This document shows positions 1 through 10,489 of a stretch of 64,000 nt of DNA, piece by piece (the first letter of the stretch is position 1; each line of letters starts with the position of its first letter). Under the pieces are notes generated by a model. It did not search any database, was not told the origin of the DNA, and saw only the letters and a program-made list of their open reading frames with translations. The DNA lies in NCBI GenBank assembly GCA_907164885.2, contig OU015492.1, positions 41,741,393-41,805,392 on the forward strand, given 5' to 3'. This stretch comes from Dolomedes plantarius (lineage: Eukaryota; Arthropoda; Arachnida; Araneae; Dolomedidae). The translations under genes and the position numbers were made by a program.

Positions 1-2900
1 CATTCACTTATCAAACACACATTTTGATATAATAAACCACAACTCACAATGGATGTCTTATCTACAATTTTATAAACAAACTTTGGCTATGAACACATTT
101 TATATTTTCTAAATAAACCTTGGCATTTTATAATTTTATAATATAAATCTCTTTTTTTGGCAAGAGTTAAAGTCTTTCACAAGAGTCGTGTTAACTGAAA
201 TCCCTGGACTGCACTTTCTCACTCACCTAAAACCTTAACAACAAGCTTCACAGTTAAAAAAGAATAAATAAAGAAAATCAATATTCTATCCAAAAATTAT
301 TGAGACCAAAGTTTATGAGAAAGTTCAGATTAGCGTCTGAGTTAAAAAAACTAATTTGAAATTTTTAGTTGTTTAATAAATATTTTTAGTTTTTTCATAG
401 AAAAAATTTAATTAGTTAAAAATAAATCTAAAAAAATATTAAAAACAGTGATTTTGGCCACAAGTCCACTGCTGAAAATAAAAGTATATCTCGAGAATAT
501 AAAAAGGTAGGCTCAGTGACGTTAAACAAAAACTTACGCAGGTTATGAGATCCAAGTGGTATTTGTCTTTCAAGTCCAAAGCTCTAAAGTTTGATTCCAG
601 TTTCAAAATTCTGTAAAGAAACCAATATTTTCTTATAATGCCATAATAAAAATTTAATGGTTTATCAAACCAAGAAGTATTGAAAAGTAGAGTTCTTTAT
701 AAACTTGTTTATCACTAATATAAAAAGGGGAAAAGAAACTAATTTTACCCTTTATATATATACTTTAAGCCAATAAGTTCACATTTATTTTGCACAGCAT
801 GACAACAAAATAATTTCCAAAAGACCTTTAGAGATGAACAGCTTATAGATAGTTATTGAGAACATTCTCAGATTTATAAAAACTCTTATCGTACAATATC
901 TATTACAATAAAGCAATTTTTTGTATGTACACATTCTGATAATCTACAAATCTATATACTTATAAATATATAATTTAAAAACATGGAATGCAAATTAATA
1001 AGTTAAGAAACAATTTATGTATCTAAATAGTCTATTTTGGAATAATTTTAACTGCCATCATCTCTTATAACACTGATAAAAGTGATTTCAAACACGATAC
1101 AAATTAGAAAATTAAATGCACGTGGCATCTATATTGAAACAAATTTAAAACTCTAAACTTCTCATTACTCCAGAGGTTCTTTGAATGAATTCAGGAATAC
1201 AATGGAGTTCACATACCTACAAAAATTAATAATTCTTGAAAATATATATACACTCAATTGCAAGAATATATACACTCAGTTGCAAAAAGTATGCACCATT
1301 ATGTTATTCCTAAAGAGTGAAATTGTTTTATTTTATATCTTCAGAGAGAGTAGAAATAGAATCTAAATATCAAAGCCAGTTCAAAATATTGATTAATAGC
1401 AATTGAAATTCAAAATGTTCCTTAAATAAGCTTTTTATTTAATGAGATATTCAAAATAAAAAAATGCTCCAATATTTGCTATTGTTTCAATATTTACTTG
1501 ACATGTGGATACTGATTAAACAATATTTTGATCTGGTTTTGAAATTTTGAATATATCATTACTCTCGATAGACATAAAGAAATTTCACCCAGTAGGAATA
1601 ACATATACATATATAGCAATTGAGTGTACACATAGAACATTATTAATAGAATTTTAAAAAAATTATATTTTAAGGCTATTAAGATTATACATGAAAAATA
1701 CCTATTAGTGTTTAGTATTTAAATTAAAATATATAATTATACTAAATACATTCTTTTAAATTATGAACACAAAAATTTTAAGAATATTTGTTCTTTATTT
1801 CTTTATAATGTATAAAATGCACAGTATTTTATAAAGATTACTCAAAACACAATTTGATAAGGAATTCAATAGATCCTTTTGTATGATTTACAAGTTCATT
1901 TTTAGAATCTTTTATAATGTGGAACGTTTTTGAATCCATCTTTTAACATTTAGACATGGATAATTTGTTGCCTATTGATACCTGGCAATAAGAACATTGT
2001 AAAATATATATTTAATAGGAAAATGGACAATTTTTCACCATTGAATACTATGCATTGAATACTATGCATGAATTTACTATGGAGGAATCATGTGTAACTG
2101 ATTTATCAATCCAGTAGTAAAAAAATGTTAAATTTGGACAAATTTAACATATTAAAAAAAATTTCATTATAATTTTCTTTCAAATTTCTTTAAAGAAATA
2201 AAATGGAAAATATTATACTGGAAATGAAAATACATTTTTATTTTTCAACTATGTAGATTTGGAATTGATATTTGTGTCATGCATTTTATACTTTCTAAAG
2301 GATATAAAAATCTATATAGTGCGTACAAATTACAATTCTAAATATTAATTTAATTAGCAAATACTTAAGACTTTCACAAGAGTCTTCTTCACAAGAGTCC
2401 ATTTACTTCCTTTGTCCATCTAAAATATTAACTGAAACACGAATATTAAATTATTCCGAAACAAAATGTTTTTATTTATACATACGAAAGTGCTCGTAAG
2501 TGCCATAAGTATTGCTAATTCAATACACTCAGTTCAGTAGAATTTGATCTGAAATATGGTCAATTCATATTATAACTTGGATTAAAACACTATCTTATAA
2601 CAGAAATAGAATAATGTTCACTATGTAAGGGTGTTAAATAAAATCTAAAGGCAATAATTTAAGACTAACGAATGAAACTTACTTGTGGATTAATTTCAGC
2701 AAAATTGTAAGCAATCTTTAATGGCGCCTTTTCAATCACGTGCAACTGAATGTCCAATCAGATGACACTAGTGCATTGTAGTATCACGAGGCGAAATAAA
2801 AGATGTTTTGAAATTTCATTATGCTATAGCTTTCAAAAGCTGCCTTTTGGTATTGAATATAAAATTTTATTGCTCTACTGAAATATTTTTCAGGTGCTTC
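1..2900. other. AT-rich stretch, no gene seen
   Basis: No open frame in this stretch resembles a known family, and the longest is about 61 codons. Small features only: a 14-bp unit repeated twice near 2,040-2,067, and the motif CTTTCACAAGAGTC at about 170 and again near 2,370, which may be traces of a diverged repeat. No promoter, splice structure or transposon terminus could be supported. Confidence 0.6.
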
Positions 2901-2939
2901 AAAATAGATATTTTTGTGAAAAGAGATAAAATTCTTTTT

Positions 2940-3215
2940 TTCTGTTTATTTTATGGTATATTAAATTAATAATATATATTTTTTGTAAATAAAATATTCA
3001 AAATATTTTTACAGGAAACTTAGGTATTTCTAAGTATTTCTAATTTTTAGATGTCATTACAGAACAACTGATTTTGTAGAATTTCGCAATTTTCATCATC
3101 TTAATTTTACAGTAGTATATTCTTATAATACACCAATGAAAAAAACAATTTTTAATTAATGGACCTTAGTTAAAATAAACAAATCACATTTATTTAGAAA
3201 AATATTAATGTAATG
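2940..3215 (+). repeat. Left internal inverted-repeat arm of copy A
   Basis: Read in reverse complement, this block matches 6,240-6,530 of the same copy. Shared stretches include a segment around 'attaatatttttctaaat' and a segment around 'acaactgattttgtagaa'. Copy B carries corresponding arms near 55,060-55,340 and 58,135-58,270. Such long arms around a gene fragment would fit the terminal or subterminal inverted repeats of a DNA transposon. Confidence 0.7.
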
Positions 3216-3249
3216 TCTTTAAAGGCAAAGTGTTATTTTGAAATAAACA

Positions 3250-3745
3250 TTCATATTTTTCAAAAGTCCATAGTAATCATACATGGTTTGCTTTACTTAT
3301 TTCACTGACACATTGAATTGCTTTCTGTTTGTCATCAGAAATATGCCTCTTCATAGGAAGTCCTGTTACTTTAACATCATTCCATTCAATCAGTGGCGCA
3401 CCCAGGGGGGGCCCAGGGGGCCCTGCCCCCCCCCCAAAGAAGTAGAAATATTGATTTTGCAATATAAATATTTTTATTCGTTCATCTCGGCCCCCCCCAT
3501 GCATTATAAATATTTTTATCCATTCATCTCGCCCCCCCCCAAGAAAAAATCCTCGGTGCGCCACTGCATTCAATCATATCAATATAATCCTTGGCATCAA
3601 AGTTTATACGTTGAAATAAAAACTTTTTGATGCCACCTTCATTTTCAGCCCTTGCTTTTAGATTCCGGGGTAATCCAAGCTCTCTCTTACATGACTGCGA
3701 TCATCTGATATCATACAAAGGACGAGATTTTCAGAAGCAGATTTC
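3250..3745 (-). pseudogene. C-terminal fragment of an uncharacterised multicopy gene
   Basis: In reverse complement this encodes pieces such as 'QRINFDAKDYIDMI' and 'WNDVKVTGLPMKRH', which also occur in the forward fragments at 4.3-4.6 kb and 57.5-57.7 kb. The frame is split by the MITE at 3,391-3,566. The protein family, as I recall it, is a high-copy invertebrate family with a 'LGLRRILKAR' motif and no assigned function. A transposon origin is likely but not shown. The fragment lies head-to-head with the larger one starting at about 3,785. Stops and the insertion make it non-functional. Confidence 0.6.
3391..3566. mobile_element. hAT-type MITE, 176 bp, 8-bp target duplication
   Basis: Terminal inverted repeats begin CAGTGGCGCACC at the left and, in reverse complement, CAGTGGCGCACC at the right. 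The element is flanked on both sides by CATTCAAT (3,383-3,390 and 3,567-3,574). The paralogous site in copy B, near 57,680-57,700, lacks the element and has one copy of the target, so this is a proven insertion. An 8-bp duplication fits the hAT superfamily. It encodes nothing, and its interior contains long runs of C and G. Confidence 0.9.
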
Positions 3746-3784
3746 TGGCACTGGAAAATGTATATAAGATAGCATAATAGCATT

Positions 3785-4880
3785 TTTCAATGACAACAAC
3801 CAGAATTTAAACATTACTGTAATTGGAATGGGTGGAACTGCCGTGAACACTGGATTGAATAATGGTGTGGTTCGTTTATTTGAAAAGGAATTAAGAAGGC
3901 CACTGCAGTGGTTGATTTGTCTATTTCATGGAAATGAACTGCGCCTACGTCCTAATTTGGAGGAGAAATAGGTAAACAACTAGAAAACTGCTATGAACTT
4001 CCAGTAATTGAATTATCACCTATTGAAAATGGCATTCCATTACTAGAAATTAAGGATGATTTAAGTGTGGACCCAAAATATTTGTTAGAAATGTCTAATG
4101 CAATCTCTGTTGGAAGGTGCTCTTCTGATTTGTCTATGAGAAAACCAGGAAAACTTTGTTATTCATGACAGCTTACATTAGCAAACCGAATACTTCACTT
4201 GTATGTGGGAACAGAATGTACTGCAAAAAAAATCTCCGAATACTGACTGAGTACATTTTGTAAGTATATGCATCTGTTTCGTTTCACATAAAGCTGAAAC
4301 TATCTTATATCCATGGATCGAAGCACTTGTGGAAACTTGTAAGCTATTCATGTTACCTCCATCAGACTCTTAAAAATGTAATTGACCCAGTCATTCAAAG
4401 AAATTCGTACTTTGCTGCTTCTGAAAATCTCCTCCTGTGTATGATATCAGTTGATCGCAGCCACGTAAGACAGCTTGGATTACGCCGGATTCTAAAAGCA
4501 AGGACTGAAAAATGAAGGGGGCATTAAAAAGTTTTAAATTCAACGTATAAACTTTGATGCCAAGGATTATATTGATATGATTGTATGTAAAGATGTTAAA
4601 GTAACAGAACGAGGCATATTTCTGATTACAAACTAAAGCAGTTTCTAAAGGAAGCAAAATAATCTGATCAGGAGAGTCAACGTACTGACTTCAGCAATTT
4701 TCCATGTCACACACAAGCAGTAGAAAGGATTGTTAAATTCGTTACAGAGTCACCCTTACCCGTCCGTGGCACTTCTGCAAGAGTTGCATTGATAAAAACG
4801 AAAACACATTCTCAAAAGATAATGCCAAAATTTAATAATAAAAAACAAAACAAAACACAACTCAATGTGTCAGTGAAATA
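3785..4880 (+). pseudogene. Degraded copy of the 'PLQW' multicopy gene
   Basis: The translation, with stops and frameshifts, gives in order: 'VIGMGGTAVNTG', 'RPLQWLICLFHGNEL', 'GGEIGKQLENCYELPVIEL', 'DPKYLLEMSNAISVGRCSSDL', 'LGLRRILKAR', 'FPCHTQAVERIV', and an end near 'MPKFNNKKQ'. This order matches a protein found in many copies in invertebrate genomes, as I recall it, whose biochemical role is unknown. The N-terminal part is missing. A better-preserved relative is on the minus strand at 56,440-57,465. Several in-frame stops, for example around 4,170 and 4,510, rule out a full product. It may be the coding part of the composite repeat. Confidence 0.65.
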
Positions 4881-5087
4881 AGTAATGGAAACCATGTGTG
4901 ATTACTATGGACTTTTAAAAAACATGAATTTTTTTTTTCAAAATAACGTTTAACATCCCCAATTTCAAAGAACTTTTTAATCTTATGCACAGTAAGTGTG
5001 CGTTTAAATTTTCTTCTACACCCACTTTTGATTATATTCCTAAATCTGAAAAAGTAAACCTCTGAATCAGGCTGATGAGCTTAAAGC

Positions 5088-5310
5088 AGGGTGTTTAACC
5101 TTTTGCAGCATCTGGGCCACATGGTAAATTTTTTCAAGGCAGGCGGGCCGCATAAAAAAGTCAACTACATTCAAAAGTTTAGTTTTATTATGAAAATGAA
5201 AAATACATTGTATATGTAATGTATAAAATATTATAATCTTGGTATGCAATGTGATGTGGTAATTTTGAACGAAATCGAACATAATGTGATTTTTTTAATT
5301 CGTGTTGGTC
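5088..5310. mobile_element. 223-bp insertion in copy A, absent from copy B
   Basis: Copy A reads TAAAGC at 5,082-5,087, then this segment, then TAAAGC again at 5,311-5,316. Copy B has a single continuous sequence at the matching place (near 56,170-56,190). That shows an insertion with a short target duplication. The left end begins AGGGTGTTTAACC, a hAT-like look. No convincing inverted repeat pairs with the right end, so the class is open. Confidence 0.55.
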
Positions 5311-5879
5311 TAAAGCGAATTGCTCTCGACTCTAACTTAACTAGCATTAATGATCGAATCAATCTCTCAAACCAATTTTCTATCCTAGGAAATTGTCGTA
5401 ATCCGGAGGAAAGAAATTCCCGCTGCTAATGATGAATTTCCTGTTAGGCGGGAAACCAAACCTGAGCCATGTTTTTTTTTAATGGCGGAAGGGTACAAAG
5501 ATACCCTCAACAAAATGTACAACCTAGTCAAAATTCAATATCCCAAATCAATTTCATGAAACTTTGTCAAAATCTTATCTGAAAACATTACTGCAATTGG
5601 ATTAATATCGGACCTTTCAAAATTACTTAATTTACTTACGCATTGAATTTTTTTGGAAAAAAAAATCCCAAAACCGAACGGCCACTTTAAAATTAAAAAT
5701 TTATGTTCCGATCTTAATATTTCAAATCTTACCCAGTCCATTAATTGTTCACAGGTTAATTCTGATAGTGTTATTCTGATAGTGTGGTTTCTGATAGTGT
5801 TTAACATTTTTCCTTTATTTTTCTGTTCCATGCGAGGCAGTTTCCTCTTATTCAAGTTCCACACTTGATATCCTATCAG

Positions 5880-5990
5880 GGAATGCTGGTGTGAGGCGTT
5901 CGTTTTTGCTTCCCATGCTTCCGTCCTGGGTTCGAACCTGCAAAGTGCAGTTCTGTTTTCTGTACTCGCGGATGTTCAAACCTGCCAATT
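5880..5990 (+). repeat. tRNA-like (SINE head) block in copy A
   Basis: GGGTTCGAACC at 5,928-5,938 matches an RNA polymerase III B-box. The same block occurs in copy B around 55,600-55,710 in reverse orientation, where the B-box reads GGGTTCGATCC. The A-box is weak. It could be a SINE captured by the composite repeat before it duplicated. It is not a functional tRNA, since no cloverleaf could be drawn. Confidence 0.5.
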
Positions 5991-6239
5991 TAATTTATTA
6001 AATATAACTTACTTATTATTTTAAACTTAATTGCCTTATTTTTTATTTCTAAAATTTATTTAAACTAATTTTTTGGCCTTTTTTTTCTTATTGTAAATAT
6101 TATTTCTCGTATCCTGATTCAATTACAAAAGAAAAAACAATGTAATATATATTCTTCAATGTACGTACTGAGGATAAAGGGTCTTATTTTTTGATATTTT
6201 TTGGTGTCTCATGACATCTACTGTCTATGTCTCTGACAT

Positions 6240-6530
6240 TACATTACATTAATATTTTTCTAAATATGTGTGATTTGTTTATTTTAACTAAGGTCTGTAA
6301 ATTTAAAATTCTTTTTCTTTCATTCAAATGTGTATTATAAGAATATGTTACTGTAAAATTAATACGATGAAATTCGAGAAAAAATTCTACAAAATCAGTT
6401 GTTTTATAATGGCATCTAACAATTAGAAATACTTAGAATATGTAAATTTCCTGAAAAATATATTTTGAATATTTTATCTACAAAAATATATATTATTATT
6501 TTAATATACTATAAAAGAAATTTAAAAAAA
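6240..6530 (-). repeat. Right internal inverted-repeat arm of copy A
   Basis: This block is the inverted partner of 2,940-3,215. Homology fades on its far side around 6,560, inside AT-rich sequence. In copy B the equivalent block is at about 55,060-55,340. Confidence 0.7.
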
Positions 6531-6698
6531 TACAAATTTTATCACTATTTCCTCTCTTATAAATAAAGAGTGGTGAAACAAGGACCCATTTTTAAGTAGA
6601 TATTTAATTTCTCCAGTAATATATAAAAATAAACAATGAAACTAATTTTCATCTGTTTTTATAAGCTTCTAGGGAGTTAAAAACATACACACAGAATA

Positions 6699-6896
6699 CA
6701 ATCTTTACATACAAGGAAAATTATGTGAATTTTCACATAATACAATTATACAATTTCACATAATACTTTTCACATAATACAATCTTTACATACAAGGAAA
6801 ATTATGTGACTTTTCACATAATACAATTATACAATTTCACATAATACTTTTCACATAATACAATCTTTACATACAAGGAAAATTATGGGAATTTTC
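6699..6896 (+). repeat. 81-bp tandem repeat, about 2.4 copies
   Basis: CAATCTTTAC starts at 6,699, 6,780 and 6,861, an exact 81-bp period. Each unit contains short palindromic bits such as ATTATGTGA and TCACATAAT. Copies B and C have the same motif with fewer units, so the array expanded in copy A. Confidence 0.85.
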
Positions 6897-7007
6897 CGCG
6901 TAAAAGAAGTTTCACAACAATGAAATAAATATTTTTGAAAAGTCTGTTACATTTAATCTTCGCCTTCCCTTTCAAATCCATAATTCTGATGCAGATATCT
7001 GTTACTT

Positions 7008-7235
7008 GTGGTTACGAATCGGAGGTGCAGTTCCGGGACGATACAGGGAAAACGGTTTCGGTGCGATTTATATCAACCCATAACAGGCCCTGAAACACGT
7101 AAACGGAAAGCGTTTCCCCTTCGGAGGTTCGTAAACAACCCGCCAGCGGCCCGACAAAATTCTCCCGTACTTGTCGTTCAACCGGCGCCTCCAGCACTGG
7201 CCCGATAAGCTGCCGTCAGTCCTGTGTTTGTTGGG
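7008..7235 (+). other. GC-rich cap of copy A with open frame
   Basis: A GC-rich block stands out from AT-rich surroundings. The frame from 7,008 begins MVTNR (a GTG codon if the true start is here) and stays open for 66 codons, to a stop at 7,206-7,208. It aligns without gaps to the frames in copies C and B; shared residues include VTNR, SGT, ITGP, RRFV and PAPP. The copy ends GTTTGTTGGG at 7,235. Whether this encodes a protein is unproven, because a second frame is also largely open in the other copies. Confidence 0.5.
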
Positions 7236-7397
<162 letters not shown>

Positions 7398-7776
7398 ACA
7401 ATATCGGCTTTTGCATGCACGATAAACTTTAAACTTTAAGCCATGCAGAGGAGATGGATTCGCGTAATAGGTAGACGAGGCCAGAGTGGTACTATTTTTC
7501 ACCTGAACTCATTTATTCCATGGAATTAAACTTCAAGGCAGCGACAAGGAAGAGATGTACACTACAAAATGAATTGGCACCAACTGACATTGATGACATG
7601 GACGGAAATAAGCCAGCCACCGGAATCTTCTGCCGGGGCTTGTGAATACGGATTTTACATAGTAAAGTTGTCTGAAGCAATCCGCGGGAAAAGGACAGGG
7701 GGCCGCGAGACACAAACAAAGAAGTGACGAAGCAGAAAGAAAAAAAAAGCCCCACACAACCCTTGCTGTTGCTTAA

Positions 7777-9132
7777 CCCGTCGTTGGTCGCGCTTGAGAG
7801 TTTTTCTCACACTACCCATTTCCGCTGTTTTAAGTTGTCTGCTCAACAATAACACTTCAAAATTGTTTCTTTTCAAGGAAGTACATTAATACTAAGCAAT
7901 CACGAACAAGGAAATTACAATTAAAATAATTATTTTACAGCTATTATTCAGGAAAATTCATAGCGAATGTGAAATTTAAAAAATCATACCTACTTTATGA
8001 ATCAAATTTATAAAAAGCATATTATTTGTAATTTATTAGAACGTCAACTGCAAGTCTTATAAACTAGACGACATGGACCTGGTAAATAAAATATTATACT
8101 GTAAGTATTTATTAACACAGCATTTAGGGCATACGTAAGTTAGGGCATACGAATGTTCGGTACAAATAAGACGCGCACAGGTACACAACCATTTTTTGGC
8201 TTCCTATTTTTTCTTCGAGAACAGAATGCACAAAATCCGGAGGTTTCAACATTTCGTTTGATTCTTGCGGAGCCTTCAACTCCTGTTATTTGGCTAATTG
8301 CACTTCGCAATGCTGGTGACAAGTTTGGAACTGAATAACGGTCATCAGGTGAGGTTTCATGAGTTCCAATGCTAATTTCTTCAAGAAGGCTCGTCTAGCC
8401 ATCGTATTGTTTGTATTTCCAGTATATATAATTTGGCTGTTGATACCACCAATGTTCATGATTTTAAAAAATAATGTAAATGGCCATCTGCGACTTATTC
8501 TTGAAACAGAGTTCTCACCTTTGAGTTCGTCGACTACGTCGACACCACCCTTAGTTAGATTATAAAAAGTAATAATCTCTGGTTTAGAGAGGACGCCAGA
8601 ATCTTTATCTATTTTTTTACTATTGTGCAAAGAGGAATAAAGGAGAACATTCTTCCCTTTCTTTGGAATATAAGACACCAAAGTGTAGTTGACGAAAACG
8701 CAAACACACTGCTTCTCAAAAGTTAAGTTCCCAAAAGTAATAATTTTTCAAAAGTAAAGATTAACACTGATCAAAATGCGCTTCTAACAAACAAAATGTG
8801 CAAATCAAATTAGGAGATAAACGTACTCACATCATCGCGTTATTAAATAACACAAATGCTGGTGGTCTCTTGGTGAGAAACGCTCTCACGTGTTGCAAAC
8901 GCCAGTGGTCGCGCGATGAGAGAAATGCTCACACAAAAAGACACCTAAGCAAATAGCAGGCTGTTTGAAGGTCAAACACGCTCTTATTTTTATCGGAACT
9001 GATAACAGATTATTGAGGAGATTCTAAAAGTCAGCTAGACATTGGGTGGTGTCCCCAGGGTCATTTTCAAATTAGGGGTGCAATTTATATGACAAACGTG
9101 AGGGAAATGCTCATAGCGCGACCAATGACAGG
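7777..9132 (-). mobile_element. piggyBac-type element, 1.36 kb, internally deleted
   Basis: TTAA target copies flank the element at 7,773-7,776 and 9,133-9,136. The left end reads CCCGTCGTTGGTCGCGCT and the right end, in reverse complement, CCTGTCATTGGTCGCGCT. A third, internal copy of the terminal motif (GTGGTCGCGCGATGAGAG) is at about 8,912, near the right end, resembling the asymmetric internal repeats of piggyBac elements. It carries only the C-terminal part of a transposase, so it is non-autonomous. TTAA duplication and terminal CC agree with the superfamily. Confidence 0.9.
8140..8740 (-). pseudogene. piggyBac transposase, C-terminal remnant
   Basis: The minus-strand translation contains 'KNVLLYSSLHN', 'KPEIITFYNLTKGGVDVVD' and 'RRWPFTLFFKIMNIGGIN'. 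These are hallmarks of the end of the piggyBac catalytic domain; GGVDxxD holds a conserved catalytic Asp. A frameshift near 8,345 moves the last part, 'LRSAISQITG' and 'CAFCSRRKNRK', to another frame. The latter is a remnant of the C-terminal cysteine-rich domain with most cysteines lost. The N-terminal half and the first catalytic Asp residues are absent. Confidence 0.85.
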
Positions 9133-9419
9133 TTAAATAATCTTCATGAGGTCGTTGTCACATGACCCTTGCACTCTGAACCCGTTGGCCAGGCCAGTTT
9201 TCCGGGCTCAGAGTCCCGTGGCTTTTTATACATTTTTGGCGCCCACGAGACTGGGGGATTAGGGATCACATATTAATTGCCTACTTTTCTATATAGGATA
9301 CTCTCAATTCCTCTGTTCTTAAAACGAGAATAGCTTGCTTACGTCCAAGTAATTTTAAAAGGAATTAAAACGAAATTGGAATTTGAAAAAGGTTTTTGGT
9401 TTTGGATGTTGTATTTATG

Positions 9420-9420
<1 letters not shown>

Positions 9421-9455
<35 letters not shown>

Positions 9456-9458
9456 CAT

Positions 9459-9507
<49 letters not shown>
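9421..9507. repeat. (TA)n microsatellite, interrupted
   Basis: Two TA tracts are separated by TAGCATAATATA. GCTATA and TATAGC at the edges of the first tract make it palindromic. A second tract runs to the end. Confidence 0.9.
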
Positions 9508-9508
<1 letters not shown>

Positions 9509-9844
9509 CTTATAATTGCTGTCACGTAAAGTTAAACAAAGTGTCTTATAACATTTTGCCATCTGAGCACAGAATTACTCAGCTTAGATATATTCTCTGT
9601 CTGTAAGAGTATTTGCATTTAAAACAAAAAGCATTAGCCAGGAATATCTTCTATTCTCTCCACATTCAGGTAAGACGCTTGATCCTAACTAAATTTCACA
9701 ATTACTGAACGTTTTCTCTGACATTTTAGACCTTAACTGTTGATAGAGCTCTCGCTGATCACTTCCTGCTGATGCTATTCATCTCATGCTGATTAGTATG
9801 ATTCATTGAAGATAATGTGCCAAAATTGATTCATTGCAGTTACC

Positions 9845-10075
9845 GTGCCAGTTCTGTCATTCAATTGTCATTATTGAAGCCTTAAACCGTGGTTGGATGG
9901 TTGCCTTAGATTACTACTATCAACATTTTCTGCACAAGAACTAATTAGACCGAGACTTACAATTTGAAGACGACTCCGAACGGCCACAAACATCCATGCT
10001 ATTCGTGAGACTCGAACCCACGGCCTCTGGACGAATAGGAAGCGCTCAACCCATTCGACTATCGCCTTAAAATGT
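9845..10075 (-). repeat. tRNA-derived SINE
   Basis: In reverse complement, a B-box GGGTTCGAGTC (10,009-10,019) sits downstream of an A-box-like TCGAATGGGTTGAGC (10,044-10,058) at tRNA-like spacing, about 25-35 bases. A variable, non-coding tail extends to about 9,845. The arrangement is the head of a pol III SINE. No target duplication was found, so the ends are approximate. Confidence 0.6.
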
Positions 10076-10489
10076 GGTAATAGTGTAAGAGAAAATAATT
10101 GAGGATGTTATCATAAGTAAATGAGCTTTACTTTTTAAATGTATCTATTATTTTATACTTATTATTATTTAACCTAAAAGGAAAACTATATTAATAGTAT
10201 AGAAAATGGCAACAAAATGTTTTGTATGTTCGTAAAATGTCTCCAACCATCTGTGTTCTGTAAATTTTATTTTTCAGCGTTACTTTGTACAACTATGTTG
10301 TTGCACCATCTGTAGAGCTGTGAGTTATTCATCCGTTATGTAAATCCATCATGTACTTTTTGAAAATATTTTCAAGGAAAAATTCTTATACTATTTCTAA
10401 AAAGCAGAGAAGGGTGAAATATTTCGTTTGTAAATATAAATGCTCTAAAATGCATCACTAACTGAATAACACGCTTTACTTTTTATATA

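Larger units (their letters stand above)
2905..7235 (+). repeat. Composite repeat copy A
   Basis: This 4.3-kb unit is repeated as a reverse complement at about 54,428-58,270 (copy B). Matching blocks in order are: an AT-rich inverted-repeat arm, a reversed gene fragment, a forward gene fragment, a tRNA-like block with GGGTTCGAACC, the second arm, a block of Cs-and-As repeats containing CACATAATAC, and a GC-rich cap ending in GTTTGTTGGG. After removing two insertions (3,391-3,566 plus one target copy, and 5,088-5,310) it is about 3.9 kb, close to copy B. The right edge is sharp, at the start of a (TA)n tract. The left edge is approximate. It may be one large DNA transposon or a nested composite. 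The superfamily is not identified. Confidence 0.75.
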
